Assembly: GCF_963678635.1 (NCBI RefSeq) | Contig: NC_087070.1 | Location: forward strand, 35,963,109-36,027,108 | Length of the DNA: 64,000 nt | From: Symsagittifera roscoffensis | Lineage: Eukaryota; Xenacoelomorpha; Acoela; Convolutidae | Direction of reading: 5' to 3' | Shown here: in pieces, positions 55,756 to 64,000 of the stretch | How positions within the stretch are numbered: the stretch's first letter is position 1 | How the letters are laid out: the number at the start of each line of letters is the position of its first letter | Position numbers and translations under genes: made by a program | Notes under the pieces: generated by a model | The model's input: the letters and a program-made list of their open reading frames with translations, nothing else | What the model was told of the DNA's origin: nothing | Database searches by the model: none

Positions 55756-58700
55756 CTAATTGAGTGTCGGGAGGTTCATCAGAATGTTCTGTCCTTTCGG
55801 CAGGTAAGACACATTGCGTTGCTTGGCCAAGTTGTTCGCAATCTCCTCTGCTGCTTCTATCTTTCTCAGCTCGATCAGTCCTTCACCTGCCTCGTTCAGC
55901 GCCTTCGCCAACAAGTCTGCACCTTTAGAGTCCCCCTCAGCCGCTATGATTCGGGCCAACTTCACTTGCTCCTCCTAAAACGAAATAAAATAGTTTTAAC
56001 TCATGCACTTTAGCTATAAACATGAAAAATATTCATTTCAATTTCAACTAGCGTGTAACGCACCTCCAGTGCTTCGACTTTTTTGACAACTCATAAAAAA
56101 CCGTGGAAATTTAAAAAAAAACTCAGCATCCTTTCAGTGTACTCTGACAGCACCAAATTACAGGGTTGGTAATTTCAAATTTTGAAAAAAAAATCTATTC
56201 AAGTTTTTTCAATTCAAATTTATTAAAAAAATCATTAAGTTTTTTATCTAAGTTCTTTGAAAAACTTTGAAAAATTAAGAAACATCACATCTCGGAATCT
56301 CAAACTAATTGAGCCGTCGCATTTGGACGCAAGACTTGCAACTCCTGAGAGAGCTCTTACACTAACCAACTACAGCGTTGCGAATTTCAAATTTTGGGAA
56401 ATTTAAATCAAGTTTCCCAAAATTTGAAATTCCCAACGCTGTAGTTGGTTAGTGTAAGAGCAACCCCTGAGACTACCCTGATATCCCCCAACTACAGCGT
56501 TGCGAATTTCAAATTTTCAGAAATTATTAACAATTAAATTTTCTAGAAACTTTTGAAAAATCTCGAAAATTGCCGTATCTCGTAACCTAAAAGAATTGCT
56601 GATTGATAAATGGAGGCCGAAATCGCAACATCCGGGGAAAGCCTGACAGCATCTCAATATTGGGTTGGATCTTTCAAAACTGGTGAAGTAAACACTGATT
56701 TCAAATAGGAAAATCGAAAAAAAATCTTAAACATTGCAATATACGATATAGCTTAAACGTGAAAAAATTCTTTTGTTAAACATGCAAAAATAATAGGTTG
56801 AAAAAGCTTAAACACGGGAAGATAGTGAAGCCCGCAACTAAATATATAATAGATAAAAGATAGATAATAGATGAAAGTTAAAAAAAAAATAGGCGACAGG
56901 TAGACAGACAATCAAATTAATTTAAAAGGCAGGTATACAGACAGACAGACTTAATTTGGCCTCGAAAAAAATACTGAAAAATTAATGACCTTGCGAAAAA
57001 CTAGTAGATCCAGAACTGAATTTTAATAGTCTGATTCATGTAAATATATAAGGCATGACCGCAATATCTTTACAAAAATTTCCATAATATAGGAACAATA
57101 TAGTCTCTTTAATGTCTCTCAGTTTTTTAGAGATATAGGTCAGCACCCTACACTTGCACACTTGGACCAAGCAAATAATCAATACTAAATAACTGGAGCC
57201 ATCCAACCACAAAACTCTTCTAATGCAATGTTACTGGCCATAGCAGGACATTTTACAGCATAAAAAGCATACAATCTCACGCCAACATTTTTCAGTTCAG
57301 CTCTAGTAGTGTTTTTCGTTATTTTTAAGCAGGTTGCGAAAATCAATTCCATTTAAAAATCAAATCAACAGAATTTTTTAGAACTTGTTTTTAGAACTTT
57401 CAAAAACGTGTTAAAAATTCTCAAAACTATTGTAGCAAAATCATAACTCTACATTTACACTGACCTTCTGAACCAAAAACTTGGCTCTTTCTGCTTCTTG
57501 TTGAGCTACCTGTTTGGCCTCAACTGCCTCTGTGAACTCTCGGCCAAAGTTCAAGTGAGTGAGAGAAATGTCGTCCAACACAATTCCGAAAGAAGCTGCC
57601 CTCTCTGAAAGTGTCTCACGAACTGTCTTTGAGACGAGTTCACGCTGAGTGATCAGCTCGGAAGCGTCGTACTGAGCCTAAAACCAAAACAACAACAATT
57701 CAATGGAAAGTACAAGACTAAACATAGCCAACTTACAGTTGGAAAAGAGTAATGAAATCAAGAAAACTGAAAAAAAACTTGGTTCATCAAAAATCGTCAA
57801 CTTCTCAATTTCGAAGAAAAAAATAGATGACATTGAAGCTCTTTCAATTTGTAGAAGAACTTATAATGAACGCTATTTTGTAAAATTAACCCAATTTGAG
57901 AAAACTGGATCAATAGATAAAACTTTTATTTCGCTGGGAAATCTGATAATTAATTTCAATTTTCGAAATTAGAAGTCGATCACGTTTTTCGTAACCTTTA
58001 CACTTTCGCTGTTCGATATTGGAGTTTGCCTTCCTTTTAAAACAGGCAATCCAACAAACTTAAAAAGAAATCACGTGTCAAACGAAAAAGTAAAGACTTT
58101 TCCTGAAAAAAAAACATCGCGACCTATATAAGAACTTCAGTAAGCGAAATTCTAACTACAAGTTCTTTCAATTAGAAATCAATTTCAGATTTGGCAGTGT
58201 AGTTTTCAACAACAAAAAAATTTAAAAAAAAAACAATTAAAATTTGAAAAATGAAAATTTTTTCATTTGACTGAACACTCAATTTAGCGGGGTAGTTATT
58301 AATGAAAGTCAAAAAGTTTTCAAAAAACAGTTCCGAAAAAAATATTGATTTTCCCAAGGTTATAGCTTTTTTCTACATAAATAACAGCGCATCTGCTTAT
58401 GCAATGAACAAGGCCCAAATGCGTTACTTCAAATAAACCATTAAAATTAAAGTCAGAATACTTTTTGAGAACAGTCAAAAAGTTTCCAAAAAACGGTCAA
58501 AAGCCAAACTTCTTCTTTAAAAACTATGATGTAGCCGTTCACGCAAAGGATTCCCACAACGGAGTTTCTCGAATGAAGCCTTTACCTTAGAATTGCCGGG
58601 GTCGTTTTCGAGAAAAACCATTGTTTCCAAAAACACGGTCAGGTCAGAACACAGACAAATGGAAAAAGAGTCATGAACGCAAGAATTTTTTTAAAAAAAA

Positions 58701-59638
58701 ATATTGGCTTGAAGCACGTTGAGTTTCAAGAACAGGTTATGATTGACAATTTATGATATAATTGACCCAACTTGAGAAAACTAGATCAATAGATAAACTT
58801 TTTATTCCGCTGGGAAATCAGAAAATTTAAATCCACTATCGAAACTAGAAGTCGATCACGTTTTTCGTGACCTTTTCACTTTTGCTGTTCAATAGTGGAG
58901 GTTGGCTTCCTTCCAACAAAGTAATTCAAACTACCGCGAAAAACCAAACTTGAGCATGATTAAATTTTAAGACTTTCCTGAAAAAAAATCACCAATACCT
59001 ATATAGGAGCATTCATTACCTTCATGACTCTTTACAAAACAAGGGGAATGTGCAAGTACACAAGGAATATGGTTGAAGCTCAACTTACTACTACGGATTT
59101 TAGAACTTCAGTTGTAATCGAAGGAAAAACTTTCTCGGCGTACTCTTTCCCAATATCCCTGTAAATAGAGGGTAGAGCTTCTGGAACTGGTCGGTAGAGG
59201 ATTCGAAGAGTGATGTTCACGTTTTGCAAATCTAAATATTCCAATATTAAAATAACTTTTATTGAAGACCTTTTTGTTCAAAATTGGCTCATCTATCTAA
59301 CCTTTACTTCCAGTTACTACTGTAACATTGCGGGGTGTTGATCGGACGGAAAAAATTACTGGTGTCTGGATCAATGGAATAAGAAAATGCGTCCCTTCTC
59401 CTGTGACATTTTGTTTGATTCCAGAAAACCGATCAAAAATTACAGCACGATGACCACCATCCACTAGAAGAAAGAAGAATGAATTATAAACATCCGAAGC
59501 TTATGAACTCAAAACATGAATTATAAACATAACAATTATGACAGTTTAATTACCGTTATAGAGAACAGAATTAGCTGCAGCTCCTCCGAGCATCAACGCT
59601 CCTCCAAGGAAACCCAAGTTTCGAAACAGAGCAGCCAT
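55756..59638 (-). CDS. PHB1: Prohibitin 1, complete five-exon gene
   Basis: Coding exons, minus strand: 59638-59554, 59463-59302, 59231-59089, 57677-57465, 55974-55756. They join in frame to 273 aa; animal prohibitin 1 is about 272. The protein begins [13 protein letters not shown], an uncharged segment serving as inner-membrane anchor. The SPFH/prohibitin domain follows ([53 protein letters not shown]), then the coiled coil ([18 protein letters not shown]) and the tail [20 protein letters not shown] and [13 protein letters not shown]. With prohibitin 2 it builds ring complexes in the mitochondrial inner membrane that chaperone respiratory subunits and restrain m-AAA protease. Splice sites are canonical. 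Introns are 90, 70, 1411 and 1490 bp and the long ones are repeat-rich. The family match is clear from residue patterns known for this protein. Confidence 0.97.
56354..56460. repeat. Near-perfect 48-bp palindrome in a prohibitin intron
   Basis: Arms 56354-56401 and 56413-56460 differ at one base, with an 11-base loop. The motif AACTACAGCGTTGCGAATTTC recurs as a direct copy at 56487 and in degenerate form near 56165, so the hairpin grew out of a local repeat. Confidence 0.9.
56880..56952. repeat. GACAGACAGAC-rich patch
   Basis: Short imperfect repeats of GGTAGACAGACA like those in the SINE tails near 17760, in a prohibitin intron. Confidence 0.45.
57898..58930. repeat. Direct duplication of about 165 bp in prohibitin intron 3
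   Basis: 57898-58060 and 58765-58930 share GAAAACT, AGATCAATAGATAAA, AGAAGTCGATCACGTTTTTC and GGCTTCCTTCC-like blocks. A scrap at 54777 shows that the unit is dispersed. The second copy has a short inverted pair (CCACTATCGAAAC / CAATAGTGGAGG). Confidence 0.65.
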
Positions 59639-59652
59639 TTACAAAACAATTT

Positions 59653-59661
59653 ACTGAAAAT
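59653..59661 (-). promoter_or_regulatory. Splice acceptor in the prohibitin 5' UTR
   Basis: Minus strand TTATTTTCAG ends 15 bases upstream of the ATG, with a good pyrimidine run. It implies a 5' UTR intron or spliced-leader addition. Confidence 0.5.
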
Positions 59662-59959
59662 AAAATAATCAAAACAAAAAAAAAACTTTCATTGCCATTT
59701 ATAAGTCAAATTATTTATAATAATAATAATTTTCAAATTTATTAAAAAAGGTCAAAAGTATCATAGTAACCGAGATTACAGCCAGGAGTCCCTTCATCAC
59801 GTATTCCAGTCAAAATCCTTGGAATTTTCTAGATATGGAAGTGATAATGATAAAAGAAGATGACAAGTGTTTAAGTCCTTTTCAATTAAAATCGATACGG
59901 TTTACGTTTTTTCAATAAGAACACGCAACTCGACACGAGAAAATATAATATACAAGTGT

Positions 59960-60907
59960 TACAAATAAAAAATTTCGTCGAAAGCTATTTTGTCATTTAT
60001 TGTTCCGAGTACGCAAGCGGCGTTCGCAATCTGTATTGCCAGGGAGCTTCTCTGTTTTAAAAAGCTGCCTGCTCTGGGTTCCTCAGTGCATATGCTTAGG
60101 TTCTTACAAAGCTTGCTCAATAAAATTTCTGTGCTGGGGCCGGCCGCGCCCTGAATTCCAAAAGCTAGCGGTTGAAAACGATATCCATCATTTACAAGAT
60201 CTTTATACTTGTCAATTTTTCGCGGCAGCCGTACCAGGGTTACAAACAGACCCGGCATTAATCCTACAAGGAGCTAAGGAGTCTACTACCGTTACATCCC
60301 ACAAGAGCTGCTTACCAACAGCCCATGGAACGAGCGTCAAACCGTCTGGTCGCTTCTGATCGGTCCTGAAGAGGTGTCGTGGTTCTAAAACAGACGGAAT
60401 GTGAGCAGAAGATAAACTCTGCTTTATAAGGGCATTCAGGTTTGAATGCCTAGAGAATCTCCCTGCACTTTTGAGGCAAGGAAGACCATGCCAACCATCC
60501 TCGGTAACGTCTTTTCCGCACACGCATTTATGCCGTTCGCATATTTTTGAGCCTAATCGAAGTCCTATCGCAATTCTGAGTTGTTGGTTCGACAATTTTA
60601 ACTTTAAATTTTTGCACAGGATGACGTTCAACCATTGGGAGCCACATCTATCTTGGAACGCGTTGAATCTTTTTACGTCCGTTGGTTCGAGTCGTAAAAT
60701 CAAGTCTGCAATTTCGCTGTCAAAAATTGGCTCCGTCCATTTTTTTTGGATTTCATTTTCCGGAGCCATTTCAGTTTTTCCAAGTTCAAACCACCGTTTA
60801 AGCGCATCATCATAGGTTCCATCCACATGCTCGAAACCAAAGATTTCGCTCAAAGTGCCATTCGGCCAGATTGGCACAGCGCAACCTTCCGGCGAAGCAC
60901 GAATTAG
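59960..60907 (-). pseudogene. C-terminal end of a non-LTR retrotransposon polyprotein
   Basis: From 60907 one frame runs to 60212 (RASPEGCAVPIWPNGT at its head), then a one-base shift near 60212-60217 and a second frame to 59963. Landmarks are LRIAIGLRLGSKIC, the zinc-ribbon-like CERHKCVCGKDV with WHGLPC, KSAGRFSRHSNLNALIK, KRPDGLTLVPW and, after the shift, QIANAACVLGT. This is the post-reverse-transcriptase tail, including an endonuclease-like module, of a LINE-type element common in aquatic invertebrates. The reverse transcriptase is missing (5' truncation), typical of retrotransposed copies. It lies upstream of prohibitin. Confidence 0.7.
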
Positions 60908-60909
60908 AA

Positions 60910-61380
60910 AAAAAAAGGAAAAAAGCCCCCAGAGACTAATATATGGTGAAAGACTGTATTAAACTATATTTTTAGCTACTCTGATGCCATAAAACTTTGA
61001 ATTGACACCGGTATTACTTGATGTTTTAGAATATGAGTAGCCAGGAAGAGGAAAGGGTCAATCCATCTCCAATGGATTTAATATAGAACTGTCACCAAAA
61101 ATATGTTAAAATAGGGTATTCGAGCCGTGTTTTTAATAGCAATCACGTAGTCTGAGGATCCGAGACTCAGCTATGTGGTTGTGTTCGCATGTAAACGAAA
61201 GCTGATCAAAAGTCTTTTGACTGATGGCCTTAAAATAGTAACTTTTTACTTAGCCCTAAACAGACCAGAAAATCAACTGGCAAGGTCGAGACGGTGAAAA
61301 ACGAGTAGAATTAAGGTAACTGACGGCTGCCAGTCGTTAATAGGTACTTTTTCTACGCTCCGTCGCTGTGTAGTATTTGG
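60910..61380. other. Non-coding stretch with one strong stem-loop
   Basis: 61147-61180 folds as CACGTAG-CTGAG...CTCAG-CTATGTG around a short GA-rich loop. Otherwise nothing recognised. Confidence 0.4.
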
Positions 61381-61479
61381 GCGAATGTTACATAGACGTT
61401 TTTATGGCGCTCCTGGGTGGGCCTGTTAAAGGCACGAGACCATCATGATCAGCAAACGTTTCAGCGACGAACCCTCCGC

Positions 61480-63580
61480 TCCGGGCGTATGCCCGAGTTA
61501 GAGGCCTTAATGACCTTTATTGTACTAGGGGGAAGGTGCGTACCCTCCGCCTAGTACTATTTAGCTTTTTAACTTAGTTAAGACCGAAAATTCCAGGGGC
61601 CGGAGGGTTAGGTGGGAAATCTAGAGCCCGCTTGTCCCGAGATCCCAGGACCAAAAACAATTAAAGAGAAAACGTAAAACCAAAAAACAATAGAGTATAA
61701 CCAAAAAAAAGCCAAAAAATAAGTTTACTTGAAAATAAAAAAAAATACAAAAAACAGTAAAAAATCCAAAAAGACCAAAAACAGTAAAAAACATAAAGTG
61801 ACAGTTAATATATTATTTCCGGACGAGATGTGATCTGACTTTCCTGTTTTTTGTTGTGTCAGATTGATTTATATCAATTCTGATAGAAAGGTTGTGTGTT
61901 TTGGTGAAGGGTTGGGTACCCTCCCTTGAGTGTAATTTGAGTATTTGAGCACGTTAATGGTGATTTTGCCTGTGACCGGAGAGTAGAGTGGCAAGCTGAC
62001 CGACGTGTTCCACACTCAACAGGGACATCAGTAACAACATCCACAACGACTGTTGGGTATCGTTGAAACAATTTTAGTATCGTTCGGGTACTATTTCATT
62101 AAAACTTAAGTGGTGGGGTGCACGATTGGCGCGGTCCGATTGTACCCTCCATCAATCACAAATTTCCGAATTAAGGGTCTTAATTCGGGTATTTTGGTGC
62201 AAAGGAGGGTATAGCAATACTCATTAATGACTACTAACAGGTTATTATCCTATTATATATTACCTATCTCCTATTTAGACCCAAGAAACACTCAAATTTT
62301 GTCGAAAATTACCGATTTTCGACCAAACTATAGACCCCCAAAATTTTGGATATCCGAGCTTTTCCGAACAGCAAAAAGCTTTTATACAGGGAGTTACTAC
62401 GTAGTTCGGTCCCTCTAACTAAAGAAACCCCACGGAAAAAAACTTAGTAGAAGTTAGCGAAAACAAAAATTTTTTCGATCAAAATTTTGATAATTTTCCG
62501 AATTTTGTCAATTTGTTTTGGGGATCGAGTTTTTGAGTTTTCAGAGTTAGAGCAGTAACAATTTTTGCGTTAGGAGCGTGCTAGCATTACGTGCTCGGTT
62601 ACTAGAGAAATTTTTGAGTAACCCTCCGATTAGCTCTGTCGATAGAGCTAACGACTTAAAGATTGGAAAAGGAAGGAATCGGAGGGTCCAAATTTGATAG
62701 TTATTGGCCAAATTTTTGTTTCCAAACCAATTTTGGTCCAATTTTTTGCATTGTTCCAGTGCCATACGGGACTACTACGCTCATTTCGATTATTTTTAGG
62801 CCTTTTGAATAAGAATTGCGCAAAAAGTCTCTCAGAACCTATATAGGTGGTGAAAAAAGGCCATTTTGACAAACGCGTTTTTGGCGATTTCTCGAAGACT
62901 AGCCAACCGATTGGGACAACTTTGGTACGATAAGTCGACGTCTTTACCCAATTTTCCGGACCACAACCGTTTTTGGGTTGATAATCTCGGAAAAGGAAAT
63001 TTTTTTAGAATTTGTTGGTTCGGAGGGTCCAAATTTTGGGGAACCCTCCGAGCGGCAGAAAATTTTTATAAGATCACCTTTTTATCCTACTAGGAAGGTT
63101 GACTGTGTCAGCCAACCTGGTTTTAAGTCAGTTACACCGCATTCGGAAGCTTTATTGCGGTAAAATAACCCTTTTTCTTGATTTTTGGGGAACCCTCCGA
63201 AGTAACCCTCCGGAGTCAGCTAAGCTCCTTAGCAACCCTCCTTAGTGGACATTTTCCACGAGACCCTCCGAAGAAGTTAGAATAACCCCCACGGAGAATT
63301 CGGCTGGTGTTGACACCTCCTGAGACTAGTAGGAGACACTTACAAGTGATTTTCAAAGAATTTGAAATTTTGAAGGAACCCTCCGAAGTAACCCTCCGGA
63401 GCGTATTAAGCCCCTTATTGACCCTTTTTAGTAAGTTTAGGGGGACCCTCCGAAGTAACTTGGGTGATTAAGGTACCCGCCGAAGTAACCCTCCGAGGTA
63501 AGCTAAGTGTCCTAACAACCCTCCGGAGTGACCCTCTGGAGTGATTTAAGCTTCTTAGCAACACTCCTTATTGAAAATTT
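61480..63580. repeat. Degenerate CCCTCCG repeat field
   Basis: More than 20 copies of AACCCTCCG (or GGAGGGTT on the other strand), dense from 63180 to 63560, where AACCCTCCGAAGTAACCC is followed by TTAAGC-TCCTTAGCAACC at about 105-185-bp spacing. A polyA-rich stretch lies at 61660-61800. The GC-richer composition differs from the rest of the window. Short frames inside are not credible genes. Confidence 0.65.
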
Positions 63581-63780
63581 AGGGGTACTTCTGGGGCAAT
63601 TTGAGCAACTAGATTATCCATTTAGAGTCGGGATAAAAGGTGAAATACCAACGGGCGTACATATTAAGATCTCAGGAGCCCATTTGACCCGGATATTCGT
63701 GATCAACTTTGGATTCTAGATCGGGTCTGTTAGAGGTACCCGAACAAAATTTTTTTTTTTGATTGTGAGTTTGGTTGTGT

Positions 63781-64000
63781 GGTTGCCTTGAGCTACTTGA
63801 TAGGAAAGCTCGGGCAACCCGGGAACACATAAAAGAAGACCTCGGTGATTGTATTAAGCAAATACACACTCACTTGAGAAGAAAAGTTGTTCCCTGCTCT
63901 CGTGCACTTGGAGCGTTCCGTGTGTGGGGGAGATTTTTCATAGACTTTAGAAGTTTTTCGATCAGAGGTTGCCTTGAGCTACTTAGTAGGACAGCTTGGG
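63781..64000. repeat. Repeated GGTTGCCTTGAGCTACTT hairpin, cut by the window end
   Basis: GGTTGCCTTGAGCTACTTGA with AAAGCTCGGGCAACC forms a hairpin (63780-63818). The same start recurs at 63967 and runs out of the window. Spacing is about 187 bp, so it may continue as a tandem array. Confidence 0.6.

Noticed and set aside
62227..63719. Several 60-75-codon frames in the CCCTCCG field
   Set aside because: They follow repeat units and overlap on both strands without domain content.

Overview
This is an A+T-rich eukaryotic window, almost certainly from a small-bodied or marine invertebrate animal. The basis is a spliced mitochondrial prohibitin gene, two spliced genes of unknown function with phase-consistent exons, long introns full of mobile elements, and animal-type retrotransposons. 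Nothing here fixes the species. There are no bacterial-type operons, CRISPR arrays or rRNA genes. All convincing genes lie on the minus strand, and their exons stand out as GC-richer islands.

Left third (1-20.6 kb): no gene I can support. It holds copies of an interspersed family (family A) whose ends look like a non-autonomous Helentron, a decayed LINE endonuclease, a GC-richer repeat-like block (8.2-9.2 kb), several generations of diverged tandem repeats (9.5-16.9 kb, with a clean 257-bp array at 14.1-14.9 kb), a cluster of tRNA-derived SINE-like units (17.8-18.6 kb) and a CpG-rich mirror-image minisatellite (20.15-20.6 kb).

Middle (21-44 kb): two spliced genes that I assembled by reading splice sites and phases. 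A compact three-exon gene (22198 to 21094) encodes 81 aa. A gene of about 17.7 kb (41839 to 24152) has eight exons and encodes 363 aa, with an extra possible 51-nt exon. Both proteins carry a KP-G-GAP motif after Tyr-Phe. I do not recognise either family; the motif recalls centrosomal/ciliary coiled-coil proteins such as CSPP1, but that is inference. The introns of the large gene hold most family A copies, a fold-back mariner remnant, a second repeat family ending in CAGGGGCGG/CCACCCCTG, and a 200-base assembly gap. A further possible terminal exon lies at 43871-44087.

Right third (45-64 kb): an internally deleted Ty3/gypsy-like element (gag and protease only), an inverted-repeat element filled with GGATTCC arrays, a MULE transposon with terminal inverted repeats and a broken transposase, the complete five-exon prohibitin 1 gene (59638 to 55756, 273 aa) with a near-perfect 48-bp palindrome in an intron, a 5'-truncated non-LTR retrotransposon end, and a 2-kb degenerate CCCTCCG repeat field running to the window end.

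The genes show no sign of working as one pathway. The coherent story is a gene-poor, repeat-rich animal locus in which a Helentron-like family and fold-back elements have shaped the introns.
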